Numbered from the stretch's first letter, positions 18,901-27,005 are shown. The stretch is 64,000 bases of DNA from Methanobrevibacter sp. V74 (GCF_963082495.1 NZ_CAUJAN010000001.1:372001-436000), one strand, 5' to 3'. Notes: generated from the letters alone by a model not told the origin. Numbers and translations are program-made.

Positions 18901-19595
18901 ACCAAATTGAATTTGAAAACATTCTGGATGATTATCTGGTCTGTCCTTTGAAATACAATCTTGAAAATAACTTGAAGTTTAAAAATCCAAAGAACATTAA
19001 TAAGTTCATTGATTCAAAGCTTAAAATAATCGTAAATCGATTGCACAATGATAAACTTGTAACTGACTGGGATAGGGAAAGTATAGAAAATCTCATCTCG
19101 CAGGTAATCGAATCATATTCTTTTGCTTCAGGTAAAGGCAATTTAAAAAAATTATTCAGTAATTTTGCTGATTACTGGAAAGAGTATGGTGAAAACTTTG
19201 AAGCGGTTAACACTTCCTATCCTGTTAGTTTAGAAGTTAATGGATATGATATTAATGGAGTAATTGATTTAATTATTAATGATGGTGATGGTGTGAGTTT
19301 AGTTCATTTTATTCGCACACGTGATGATATGAGAAACTACCATTCATTTTACATGGAATTATTAAGCTATTATGCATTGGCTTTAAGTGAAAGGGAAGAT
19401 GTTTGTGTTGAAAATTTGATTTTATATGTGTTAGATGAAGGAAAACTGTATGAAGAAGAGTATGTTAAAAATGAGTTTATTTTAGAGTATTTAAGTAGTG
19501 TAGTGGATAAAATATCAAAAGATAAGTACTCAAAATTTACAACAAATTGTCATTCCTGTGAATTTAATGGATTATTATGCCAATTTGAAAAATAG
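15918..19595 (+). CDS. UvrD/Rep-type DNA helicase fused to an iron-sulfur PD-(D/E)XK-like module
   Basis: A 1225-aa superfamily 1 helicase. Residues 1-215 are an unassigned N-terminal domain. The motor follows: Walker A GPGAGKT (235-241), IDEFQDTDAIQ with Asp466-Glu467, VGDEDQSIYSFRAA, NNYRST, TVHKAKGLEYPVV and VVYVANTRAEELL. The C-terminus has Cys1009 in VCPLKYNLE and Cys1211, Cys1214, Cys1221, the four-cysteine cluster pattern of AddB/Cas4-type nucleases, around a nuclease-like core (NGVIDLII). Where the family has D/E-x-K this protein reads LVHFIRTRD, so catalysis may be lost. It starts inside the previous gene (ATG at 15918, or 15927). A role in DNA end processing, repair or defence is likely; which one is unknown. 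Confidence 0.85.
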   Translation: MIIMRESSVFTFLKPKFKKLYDLCSVMEKLIVVKKYKLAMATAKVILDLFCRQTKKELVFTIDVFNDPSLTLTLNDIESVHKILFEYIYEDYFVGFEEFLQVDYEFDFTFLGHNPKITNEDIYLIFDSLEVDSIMPSLINQEGDDLILIEDLSPKDKVDVLNLVEGNLNNFINENILNLKLFDSEGNLLSHNLNFQAVKKTDKCIVREIPPLVELDDYQKEAVEYIGKPLLINAGPGAGKTRVIIERVLYLIENGAVPESILVITFTNKAAEELRERFKKDTKLEVNIINKMRISTIHSFCRSILFDFCDIPYNLLKRESERNLFFNKHRTDLGFKGKSFLRNHESGQVLKKYDEYALFEIDSDALIDYIESKYQIDGEYLTYIDEFYKTHPSNQYPSKKEIKSLGFQCDVYKARYLQIAKSYSDWIELMEREHVCDQNYLLVKALKILSNKNNLKQVQYRNVLIDEFQDTDAIQMQIFELLRDISDTFTVVGDEDQSIYSFRAASPQFFNDYSRSDEFENKILVNNYRSTSDIVEFNEKYITEKRVSPKSLKTDNKSKMPVYMLENTRDEEEYKGIAYIIKNLKSSGKISKYSDVCVLFRSHKDKKDILEEFEKEKIPYYLKGINDLIYQDEVKAILALFWYMLPFNPTRIAYYGDGGQWINLSSFTDKYYDSSKIFKLSNKTQEILNDIELKYHANVVNFKNNFKPLVSSSKSVSIMDVVRDYSDEDLEEIFKKVGGVADLSSCSREELKAIGIDDEHDLDFFVSLNDLKSSIKEARLTSLQIFYELLKTTGYMDELLTRSDFEAKKATLNLSLISEIISDYENIMGKYDLIGLFNYIYRSLKYYSCPINEEEDNSKKVHIMTVHKAKGLEYPVVITASIKDRSFPLKFSAQRKSHIYNNYPVYPTPNRFLKYKISEDKEPFEFDHEEERVVYVANTRAEELLILSTVLPRTGSEMPMVLRDFEKDLVKIEPSDVFDMKKITSHMLRDTKLFNQIEFENILDDYLVCPLKYNLENNLKFKNPKNINKFIDSKLKIIVNRLHNDKLVTDWDRESIENLISQVIESYSFASGKGNLKKLFSNFADYWKEYGENFEAVNTSYPVSLEVNGYDINGVIDLIINDGDGVSLVHFIRTRDDMRNYHSFYMELLSYYALALSEREDVCVENLILYVLDEGKLYEEEYVKNEFILEYLSSVVDKISKDKYSKFTTNCHSCEFNGLLCQFEK

Positions 19596-19625
19596 TTAAA
19601 TATCTTAATTACCTAAATTAAATTT

Positions 19626-19919
19626 ATGAATATCCAAGAAAGAATTTTAAGTCTAAACCAGGAATATACTCATGAAATTGTTGATATAAAGGATTTGTTA
19701 TTAACAATAATTACTGAATCCCAAATATTCGAACCCTGTTGTTATTTGTCTGAAGATGATGAATGGTTAAATGTAATTATGCTCTTTCTAGAAGATACAG
19801 AGGTTTCTCAAGCATTATCTATTAAAAAAAGTGAGATTGCTGCTTTTGGTGTATTTAATAAAGAAGAAATCGAACTTGACTTCATACTTCAAAAAGGATC
19901 AGAGGATTTATACCAATGA
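19626..19919 (+). CDS. Unrecognised 97-aa protein, third gene of the helicase cluster
   Basis: A small acidic protein beginning MNIQERILSLNQEY 30 bases after the helicase stop. It has a CC pair near residue 38 (EPCCYLSEDDEW) and no membrane segment. The last four bases overlap the next gene as ATGA, indicating coupled translation. Family unknown. Conserved linkage to the helicase, if shown in other genomes, would imply a shared process. Confidence 0.6.
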   Translation: MNIQERILSLNQEYTHEIVDIKDLLLTIITESQIFEPCCYLSEDDEWLNVIMLFLEDTEVSQALSIKKSEIAAFGVFNKEEIELDFILQKGSEDLYQ

Positions 19920-20209
19920 AAGAAGTGTTTTTAGACGAAAATTTTGATGTGGATAAACTCACAACTCGAATTAATATTATAATGACTAGGTGGTCAATTA
20001 AACTTTTAGATATTAATGGTCCTACTTGGGTAATATATGACCAGAATATGGAAATTAAATATGTTTTTGAGTTTGAAGTAGATTTTTCAGATGTTGAAAC
20101 CCGTATAAAATTAGAGGATTTAAAATTAAATATCATTCATCATATTGAAGGATTAAGGGACGACACGACTTATAGGGATAATTTAGTTAATTCTGTGTTT
20201 TTAAAATAA
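19916..20209 (+). CDS. Unrecognised 97-aa protein, last gene of the helicase cluster
   Basis: Begins MKEVFLDENFDVDKL at an ATGA overlap with the previous gene. The central part is beta-rich and aromatic (PTWVIYDQNMEIKYVFEFE), then helical. No cysteine, signal or membrane segment. It ends at a bidirectional terminator, closing a four-gene unit of about 5.1 kb (15092-20209). I do not recognise the family. Confidence 0.6.
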   Translation: MKEVFLDENFDVDKLTTRINIIMTRWSIKLLDINGPTWVIYDQNMEIKYVFEFEVDFSDVETRIKLEDLKLNIIHHIEGLRDDTTYRDNLVNSVFLK

Positions 20210-20217
20210 AAAAGAAA

Positions 20218-20242
20218 AAGAATTAACACTTAGTTAATTCTT
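20218..20242. terminator. Bidirectional terminator between convergent genes
   Basis: AAGAATTAAC and GTTAATTCTT form a perfect 10-bp stem with a 5-nt loop (ACTTA). It lies just past the plus-strand stop at 20209 and includes the stop of the minus-strand gene. Confidence 0.65.
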
Positions 20243-20595
20243 GTATTGTAGTATCTTACTCCGTCAGTGTCGTAAGTATACCATCTGTCAACTTCATCAT
20301 CATAACCTTCGCCGATTACAGTTACATATGAATCAGATTGAGGGTTATAGACTCTGTGCGTTTTATTACTTTGATTAGTGTCGTTTCTTTTGGAATCATC
20401 TCCAACAACAGTATCATTTTTAACATTACCCTTTTCATCAATCATAACAACGCCTGTTGTGTTAGTGGTATTGTTTTCAGTAGTATTATTTGTATCTACA
20501 GTATTTCCATCGTTAGTGATGATATATGCACTAATTATTATAAGAGCGACAACTAAAATAGCAATTGTGACTAAAATAATATTTTTATTATCCAT
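20230..20595 (-). CDS. Small single-pass membrane-anchored protein
   Basis: About 121 aa. The N-terminal hydrophobic segment (about residues 5-28, IILVTIAILVVALIIISAYI) is followed by a Thr/Asn-rich linker with many N-x-T sequons (NNTTENNTTNTT), suggesting an extracellular glycosylated stalk, then a short tyrosine-rich end (DRWYTYDTDGVRYYN). GGTGAT precedes two ATGs in tandem; spacing favours the second (20595) over 20598. Function unknown; it is of the general type of archaeal surface lipoprotein-like or stalk proteins. Confidence 0.65.
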   Translation of the reverse strand: MDNKNIILVTIAILVVALIIISAYIITNDGNTVDTNNTTENNTTNTTGVVMIDEKGNVKNDTVVGDDSKRNDTNQSNKTHRVYNPQSDSYVTVIGEGYDDEVDRWYTYDTDGVRYYNTRIN

Positions 20596-20632
20596 CATAT
20601 CACCTTAATTAATAATTAGATTAAACTAGTAT

Positions 20633-21721
20633 TTAATCACTTATATCATAATCATCAATCATACAATATTCAAATTGCGGGTGTTTAAATTTTATTTCAT
20701 TTAATATTTTGTTTTTAACTATTTCACGATCAGCATCGAAATCAATGATAATATCAAAAGTAATGAAATTTTCCTCTTCATAGACTATAAATCCATGTAT
20801 TTCTAAAACTTCAGGGTATTCAGAAGCTATTTTCTGTAAATCATCATAAATTTCTTTGTATGCATCATTATGAGCATATATTCCCACAGTTAAAATAATG
20901 GAGAATTCATTGAATATTTTACCTGAAATTTGTCTTGTTAACTTCTGAATTTCTAAAGCAGTTAAATCATCATCAATTTCAACATGAACAGATCCCTGCA
21001 TATCTTCAGGTCCGTAATTATGTAAACTTAAATCATATGCACCATAAACTTCTGGCACTTCACAAATTGATTCTTTGATTTTTCTGGATAATTCAGAATC
21101 AACTCTAGCACCAATCATACTATCTAAGGTTTCTTTTAACATGTCGATACTTGCTTTAATAATCACGATTGAAATAATGACTCCTAAAATACCTTCAAGT
21201 GAAATATGGAATAATATTGAAATAATTGCTGCGATTAGAGTAGACAAAGATAGTATTGCATCGAAAAATGTATCACTTCCGCTTGCAACAAGTGCTTGTG
21301 AATTAATGGTTTCTCCAACACTTTTCACATATCTTCCTAAAATAAATTTAACAGCTACTGCGACTGCAATAATTATAAGTGAGACAGAAGTATATTGTTA
21401 CATCAGGAATAAATATTTTAGGCCATGATTCTGTTAATGCTGTAATTCCAGCCCATAAAACAATTGCTGCAATTATTTTGATGAAAAATACTCAATACGA
21501 CCATAACCATAAGGGTGTTTTTTATCAGGAGCTTTATCTGCAAGTTTTGTTCCGAGAATTGTAATAATTGAAGAAAGTGCATCAGTTAAATTGTTAACTG
21601 CATCTAATGTGATTGCAATTGAATTTGTTAAAATCCCAACAAATGCTTTAAAAGCAACAAGAATAAGATTAACTACAATTCCAATCATGCTAGTTTTAAC
21701 TATTTTTTCTTGTCTTGTCAT
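20633..21721 (-). pseudogene. Cation diffusion facilitator (CDF) family efflux protein, frameshifted
   Basis: The N-terminal piece (21721-21473, MTRQEKIVKTSMIGIVVNL, with ITLDAVNNLTDALSS and KKHPYGYGRIEYFSS) and the C-terminal piece (21328-20633, SQALVASGSDTFFDAILSL and a cytoplasmic regulatory domain) belong to one transporter. Between them, reading IIAAIVLWAGITALTESWP and SLIIIAVAVAVKFILGRY needs two frame changes, near 21480 and near 21385. Restored, it would be about 360 aa: six membrane helices with the D-x-x-N/D-x-x-x-D metal site, plus a long C-terminal domain. Intact relatives export zinc, iron or manganese. It may be dead, or an assembly artefact if both shifts are errors. Confidence 0.78.
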
Positions 21722-21824
21722 AGTTTAATATATTATCTGTTTTTTAATTTAAACTAATTGGAATTTTGGTATACAAAAATATAAATATATTATAGTGTTA
21801 TATTAAAATTAAGGAGGCATTATT

Positions 21825-22364
21825 ATGTCAGTATATGATTTTGAAGTAAAAGATGGAGATGAAAATACTGTTTCATTATCTCAATATGAGGGAAAAGTAC
21901 TTTTAATTGTAAACTCAGCAATAAAATGTGGATTTACACCACAATATACTGAGTTAAATGAAATTTATGCTGAGTTCAATGAACAAGGTTTTGAAATACT
22001 TGATTTCCCATGTAATCAATTTGGTAAACAAGCACCAGGCACAACAGAAGAAATCACAGAAGTTTGCAGAAGTAAATGGTTAGTTCCATACACAATCTTT
22101 GACAAAATTGATGTAAATGGTGAAAACGCTTCTCCATTATTCGAATATCTCAAAAACGAACAACCTTTCACAGGTTTAACTGGCGATGGTGCAGGCAAAC
22201 TCAAATTAGTTGTTAAAATGATGGATAGGCATTATAAAGACAACAATGACATTAAATGGAATTTTACTAAATTTTTAGTCGATCGTGAAGGAAATGTAGT
22301 ACGTAGATTTGAGCCAACTGAAGATTTAGTTGATGTAAAGGAAGCTATTAAAGCTCTTTTATAA
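21825..22364 (+). CDS. Glutathione peroxidase-like thiol peroxidase
   Basis: A 179-aa peroxidase with the catalytic Cys35 in NSAIKCGFTPQYTELN (cysteine in place of selenocysteine), LDFPCNQFGKQAPGT and the WNFTKFLVDREG segment that positions Gln and Trp/Asn around the active site. Cysteine-type members usually accept electrons from thioredoxin, not glutathione, which methanogens lack. A strong AAGGAGG ribosome binding site precedes the ATG. Together with the rubrerythrins and the flavodiiron protein in this window it forms part of an oxygen and peroxide defence set. The family is mainly bacterial and eukaryotic, so transfer is plausible. Confidence 0.93.
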   Translation: MSVYDFEVKDGDENTVSLSQYEGKVLLIVNSAIKCGFTPQYTELNEIYAEFNEQGFEILDFPCNQFGKQAPGTTEEITEVCRSKWLVPYTIFDKIDVNGENASPLFEYLKNEQPFTGLTGDGAGKLKLVVKMMDRHYKDNNDIKWNFTKFLVDREGNVVRRFEPTEDLVDVKEAIKALL

Positions 22365-22519
22365 TTTTTTTTATAATGGCAGTATCGGACAAAATTAATT
22401 GTTGGTTCTATGTTTTTTTCATTTTTTGAGCGTTAAGAGAATATTAAATCTTTTCAATTTAAATACACTAAATTGATTAATGATGGTATTGTAAAATTAA
22501 ATTTTGACGGATACCTCGA

Positions 22520-22566
22520 TTTTTAATAGTTTATACTATTTAACAAAGATTATAAACTATTAAAAA
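22520..22566. repeat. Perfect 16-bp inverted repeat upstream of uspA
   Basis: TTTTTAATAGTTTATA (22520-22535) and TATAAACTATTAAAAA (22551-22566) are perfect inverse complements around a 15-nt spacer. The right arm carries TATAAACTA at the distance expected for a TATA box for the gene at 22602. It could be an operator pair, a structured leader or a small mobile remnant; nothing in the sequence decides. Confidence 0.55.
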
Positions 22567-22601
22567 CAAAATTATTATTACATATTAAAAGGTGTAACTA
22601 A

Positions 22602-23027
22602 ATGTATAAAAAAATTTTATTGCCCACAGATGGTTCAACCTATGCAGATCAAGAAGTCGAAAGAGTAGAGAAACTAATTGCTGACGATGGTGAAATAATC
22701 ATTTTATCTGTTGCAGGTCAATTAACTTCTAGTGCTTTTCAATTTAAAAGCAAAGTTAAAAATGTTAATAAAAAACTTAAAATTGAAGCTAAACAAGCAG
22801 TAGATAATATGGCATCTAAATTTGATGATAGTTATAATGTTAAAAAATTAGTTTTAACAGGTTTTCCAGCTGAAACAATTAATAAAGTTGCTAAAGATGA
22901 AGGTGTTGATTTAATAGTTATATCCGCATCTGGAAAAAGTGGAATTCGTAAGTTTATCATTGGAAGCGTTGCTGAAAAAGTTCTTAAAACTAGTGAAATT
23001 GATGTTTTATTAGTTCATAATAATTAG
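22602..23027 (+). CDS. Universal stress protein (UspA family)
   Basis: A 141-aa single-domain Usp. It begins MYKKILLPTDGSTYAD, the usual first strand and loop. The ATP-binding signature G-x2-G-x9-G-S is present in SGKSGIRKFIIGSVAEKVL, followed by the last strand DVLLVHNN. AAGGTG precedes the ATG. Archaeal Usps bind ATP or AMP and respond to stress, but the target here is unknown. It is followed after seven bases by a small membrane-anchored protein gene, so the two may be co-transcribed. The promoter carries a perfect 16-bp inverted repeat. Confidence 0.92.
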   Translation: MYKKILLPTDGSTYADQEVERVEKLIADDGEIIILSVAGQLTSSAFQFKSKVKNVNKKLKIEAKQAVDNMASKFDDSYNVKKLVLTGFPAETINKVAKDEGVDLIVISASGKSGIRKFIIGSVAEKVLKTSEIDVLLVHNN

Positions 23028-23034
23028 ATGATCT

Positions 23035-23418
23035 ATGAATTCAAATAAGATTGTAATTGTAGTGATTATACTTTTAATTATTGCAATTGGAGTGTTTTTA
23101 TTCATCCAATCTAACTCACATAATACTCAAGTTGATGTAATTAGCAATTCTACTTTAAAAAATGGAGATAGTGTTGAGATAGTGTTAAAAGATGAATATA
23201 GAAATGTTTATCCAAATGAAGTAGTTCATATTAAAATTTTAGATGATTCTGGTTGGGCAGATAATTATGATGTCACAACTGATAATGAAGGTAAAGCATC
23301 AGTTGCAGTATCTGCCTTGGAAAATGGAAATTACACTATTCATACAAATTATAATGGAACTTTATTTAATAAAGCTTATCATGGCGTAAACTCTTTAGTA
23401 ATAGATGATGGTTACTAA
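23035..23418 (+). CDS. Small membrane-anchored protein with one Ig-like domain
   Basis: 127 aa: an N-terminal membrane segment (about residues 5-25, IVIVVIILLIIAIGVFLFI) and an extracellular beta-sandwich of the carboxypeptidase-regulatory/Ig type (DVTTDNEGKASVAVSALENG, then NYTIHTNYNGT). Such modules also occur as repeats in the large adhesin-like protein at 5570, which suggests cell-surface placement. It sits seven bases after uspA and just ahead of the polymer island; the functional link to either is unclear. Confidence 0.65.
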   Translation: MNSNKIVIVVIILLIIAIGVFLFIQSNSHNTQVDVISNSTLKNGDSVEIVLKDEYRNVYPNEVVHIKILDDSGWADNYDVTTDNEGKASVAVSALENGNYTIHTNYNGTLFNKAYHGVNSLVIDDGY

Positions 23419-23428
23419 TTGTGGTATA

Positions 23429-25798
23429 ATGGGTTTTAAATCTAAATTACAGAATATTAAAGATTGTGCTATAAATTCAATGATTTATAATGAGTATTAT
23501 AATGGTAATTTAGATGATAATTTGGTTTATTTAGAATCTCGTGATGGTTTGGATTTTACAGGAAACATATTCCGTATTGTTGAAGAGTTATCAACAGGTG
23601 AATATGGTAATTTAAAGATTAATGTTCATGCAAAACCACATGTTGTTGATAAAATAAAAGCATTACAAAAGAATTATAATTTAAAAATTGATAAAATCAT
23701 CACTAAAGAGGCAATAGCAACCAAAACATTAGAAAAAGCCAAATATATTTTTACAGATTCAGGAATCAGACCTAAATATGTTAAAAAAGAAGGACAGATT
23801 TTCATCAATACTTGGCATGGGACTCCTTTAAAATTAATGGGTAAGGATAACATTGCTGAAGAGCATCGTTTGGGTAATGTACAGCATCCGTTACTTTCTA
23901 GTGATTATTTAATATTTCCGAATAATTATATGATGAATAAAATGCTCAAGGCATATATGATTGAAAAGATTTTTCCAGGAAAAATATTACTTGCGGGATA
24001 TCCAAAAAATACTGTGTTTTTCACGGGATCTGAATTAAAGCAGAAATTAAATCTTTTTGATTTTGAAATATTTGTGTATATGCCAACATTTCGTGGAATT
24101 TTAATGGACCGTGATGATGAAGTGCAAAAACAAGATGTTGAAAAGTATTTACGTCAATTAGATTCTCAACTTAAAGATAATCAAATTTTATTTGCAAAGT
24201 TACATGTTTTAAACGAATCTTTAATTGATTTTTCCCAATTTGACCATATTAAATCTTTTCCTGTAGGTTATGAGACATATGATGTTTTAAATATGGCGGA
24301 TGTATTAATCACTGATTATTCAAGTGTTTTTTTTGATTTTGCTAACACCAAAAGAAAAATAATATTATTTAATTATGATGAGGAGGATTATATCTCTTAT
24401 AGAGGTTTTTATTTTGATTTAGATGAATTACCCTTTCCTAAAGTTCAAACTGTTGATGATTTAATCATTGAGTTGAATTCACAAAAAGATTATGATGATT
24501 CAGAATTCTTAAAGAAATTCTGTACTTATGATAATTCAAATGCTACTAAAAATATATGTAAAACTATTTTCAATGGGGAAAAAGTTTGTAAGATGAGGTA
24601 TGTTAAAAATAAGAATCCTAATATTCTAATTTTTGCAGGAGCTTTATATAAATTCGGTATAACTTCATCATTATTTAATTTACTTAATAATCTTGATAGA
24701 AAGAATTATAACTTCTTTATTACTTTCAAGCAATGGGAAGAAAATATCTTAGAAAATCATGAAGAAATTTTTCAATCAATCCCTAAAGGTGTTGAAGTAT
24801 TGCCCATTCGTTTTAATTTAACTCCAACTGTTAGGGAAAAGATAGATTATAATAAATACTATTTATCTAATGAGGATATGGATTGTCCTAAATCACTATA
24901 TAATCTATTTAAAAGATCTTTTGTAAAGCAATTTGGTAATGTTGATTGGGATATGGTAATTGACTTTGATGGTTATAATCATGATGAGACTTTAATGTTT
25001 AGTTTATCTGGTTTTAAAAGTTCTATATGGGTTCATAATGATATGATTCAAGAGATTAAAACTAAAGGAAATCAAAACAGAAACATTTTAAGAGAATCAT
25101 ATTCTCATGCTGATAATGTTTGTATAGTTTCACCTTCTCTTTTAAATCCAACTAGTCAAATTAGTGGGAGAGATGATAATATTAAAGTAGTTCATAATCT
25201 AAATGATTATGAATCGGTATTTATTAAAGCTGAGGAATGTTTAAAAATTAATGAAAATACTAATGTTTATAATAATGATATTTTTGAGGTATTAAAAAAA
25301 GATAGCTTTAAATTCATTAATATTGGCAGATTTTCACCTGAAAAAGGGCATATTCGTTTAATAAAGGCTTTTAACCGCTTTTGCAATGATTTTCCTGATT
25401 CTCAATTAATCATAATTGGTGGTTATGGAGTATTATATGAGGATATTTGTAATTTGATTGATTCTATTGAGTATGGAAAAAACATTACTTTGATTAATAA
25501 TATTTCTAATCCTATGCCAATTTTAAAAGAATGTGATTTATTTATTTCATCTTCTTTTTATGAAGGTTGGGCAATGGTTTTAATGGAGGCGGATATATTA
25601 AATATTCCTATTATTTCAACCGATATTGAAGCCACACGTGAGATGGGAGATTATGCGGGGCATATTGTTGAAAATTCAGAAGAAGGTATTCTACAGGGGA
25701 TGCATGATTTTATAAATGGCAATGTTGTTTGTAAAAATTCTAATTTTGAATATTACAATCAAAATGCAATAAGTGAGTTTAATCAACTATTGGATTAA
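23429..25798 (+). CDS. Two-domain transferase: CDP-glycerol glycerophosphotransferase plus GT4
   Basis: About 790 aa. The N-terminal half has the TagB/TagF-type signature WHGTPLKLMGKD (near residue 129) and VLITDYSSVFFDFA (about 290-303), the CDP-glycerol-dependent polymerase fold. The C-terminal half (about 395-790) is a GT-B family 4 glycosyltransferase with FINIGRFSPEKGH (near 629) and SSSFYEGWAMVLMEAD. Fusion implies that one protein adds both glycerol phosphate and a sugar to a surface polymer. An in-frame ATG lies at 23405 inside the previous gene; the ATG at 23429 after GTGGT gives the more usual short N-terminus. It is the first gene of the polymer island. Confidence 0.85.
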   Translation: MGFKSKLQNIKDCAINSMIYNEYYNGNLDDNLVYLESRDGLDFTGNIFRIVEELSTGEYGNLKINVHAKPHVVDKIKALQKNYNLKIDKIITKEAIATKTLEKAKYIFTDSGIRPKYVKKEGQIFINTWHGTPLKLMGKDNIAEEHRLGNVQHPLLSSDYLIFPNNYMMNKMLKAYMIEKIFPGKILLAGYPKNTVFFTGSELKQKLNLFDFEIFVYMPTFRGILMDRDDEVQKQDVEKYLRQLDSQLKDNQILFAKLHVLNESLIDFSQFDHIKSFPVGYETYDVLNMADVLITDYSSVFFDFANTKRKIILFNYDEEDYISYRGFYFDLDELPFPKVQTVDDLIIELNSQKDYDDSEFLKKFCTYDNSNATKNICKTIFNGEKVCKMRYVKNKNPNILIFAGALYKFGITSSLFNLLNNLDRKNYNFFITFKQWEENILENHEEIFQSIPKGVEVLPIRFNLTPTVREKIDYNKYYLSNEDMDCPKSLYNLFKRSFVKQFGNVDWDMVIDFDGYNHDETLMFSLSGFKSSIWVHNDMIQEIKTKGNQNRNILRESYSHADNVCIVSPSLLNPTSQISGRDDNIKVVHNLNDYESVFIKAEECLKINENTNVYNNDIFEVLKKDSFKFINIGRFSPEKGHIRLIKAFNRFCNDFPDSQLIIIGGYGVLYEDICNLIDSIEYGKNITLINNISNPMPILKECDLFISSSFYEGWAMVLMEADILNIPIISTDIEATREMGDYAGHIVENSEEGILQGMHDFINGNVVCKNSNFEYYNQNAISEFNQLLD

Positions 25799-25897
25799 TT
25801 CTTTTTGCTTTGCAGCAAATCCTTTGTAATTTTTGAAAAAATATCTGAAGTTTTAAGTGAAATATGTTTATTTTAATTGGTTATTACAGGAAATAAA

Positions 25898-26051
25898 AGG
25901 ATTTTATAGATATTGATGAAGAAATTTCAGGTTCAATATTAGAACTGCTGAAGAGGTTATTTGTGCTTTAGACAATTTTGATGAAATAAATTTACAACAT
26001 TTAAAAAAATATGATAATTCTACAATAAATATTACTGTATTTAAGAGTTAA
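25898..26051 (+). pseudogene. C-terminal relic of a CDP-glycerol glycerophosphotransferase
   Basis: Reading two frames gives DFIDIDEEISGS, then RTAEEVICALDNFDEI and LQHLKKYDN before a stop. This lines up with the end of the intact enzyme at 35042 (FYIDIHEEVPGP, RTTEEVIDAIKNIES). The gap between the gene at 23429 and the cytidylyltransferase (25799-26153) therefore contains the tail of another lost transferase. Nothing else is recognisable there. Confidence 0.6.
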
Positions 26052-26153
26052 ATTCATTGAAGATATTTTTTGATAGGTTTTGGAGTAGAAAAGTATAGAT
26101 ATAAAACTAATGAATTACTAATTTAAATATAATTAAATTAATAGAGGAATAAA

Positions 26154-26588
26154 ATGATTATAGGATATACTGCAGGAGTATATGATTTATTTCATATAGG
26201 TCATTTAAATTTATTAAAAAATGCAAAAGGAATGTGTGATAAACTAATAGTTGGTGTTACTGTTGATGAATTAGTTTCATATAAAAACAAAAAAGCTTTT
26301 ATACCTTATGATGAGCGTATTGAAATGGTTAGATCATGTAGATATGTAGATGCAGTTGTACCTCAGAATGATATGGATAAATTAGCTATGTGCAAAAAAT
26401 TAGGTGCTTCCTATTTATTTGTTGGTGATGATTGGTATGGATCTGAAAAATGGAAAAATTATGAAAAAGAATTTAATAAAAATAATATTAAAATAATTTA
26501 TTTCCCATATACAAAAGGAATTTCATCAACAAGAATTAGAGAATTATTATTACAAGAAAGAGGAGCTTCTCTATCTGATTTAAAATAA
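26154..26588 (+). CDS. tagD: Glycerol-3-phosphate cytidylyltransferase (TagD type)
   Basis: A 144-aa nucleotidyltransferase that makes CDP-glycerol from CTP and glycerol 3-phosphate, the donor for the CDP-glycerol transferases around it. The HxGH motif is His14-Ile-Gly-His17 in GVYDLFHIGHLN, and the ISSTRIRELL signature is at about 123-132. Length and motifs match TagD/GCT of teichoic acid synthesis. GAGG precedes the ATG. Ethanolamine-phosphate or FAD-type cytidylyl relatives are less likely given the neighbours. In a pseudomurein-walled archaeon this points to a teichoic-acid-like glycerol phosphate polymer. Confidence 0.9.
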   Translation: MIIGYTAGVYDLFHIGHLNLLKNAKGMCDKLIVGVTVDELVSYKNKKAFIPYDERIEMVRSCRYVDAVVPQNDMDKLAMCKKLGASYLFVGDDWYGSEKWKNYEKEFNKNNIKIIYFPYTKGISSTRIRELLLQERGASLSDLK

Positions 26589-27005
26589 TTAATATTAATT
26601 GATTATTATGGTTCAAAACTAAAAGAATTTTTTATTCCGATGCTTTGTGGACAATTCTGTTTAGCTGTTTTTGCTTCAGCATCATATCTTATTACTTAAT
26701 ATCTGATGCTAATCATAGTTTATTGTTATTGGGAAATTTCTCTAAATTTAATTTCCATCCAATTTTTACAGAGTAATTATGGAAATCGTTCGTTGATATT
26801 TTAAACATGAATATCATTCGTCCATGTTATAGTATTGTTTTTAGCAACATTTTTCATAACTTTGGATAGGATGATTTGTAATAAGAGCTTTTATTTAAAT
26901 GAAATAATAATTCTTTTTTGAAAGAGTCTGAGTTTTTACTTTAACTATTAATAAGATAAAAAACAAATAATATTAATATATTATTATTTTATCACAGAGG
27001 ATACT
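26589..27005. other. Intergenic stretch without a recognisable gene
   Basis: About 415 AT-rich bases. Short hydrophobic open stretches occur near 26640-26800, but none has a start or a family I recognise. GAGG at 26997-27000 is the ribosome binding site of the next gene, and a TATA-like AATATATTATTA lies near 26977. Confidence 0.4.

Noticed and set aside
22440-22530. Open stretch reading FKYTKLINDGIVKLNFDGYLDF upstream of uspA.
   Set aside because: There is no supported start and the product would be under 30 residues; no family is recognisable.
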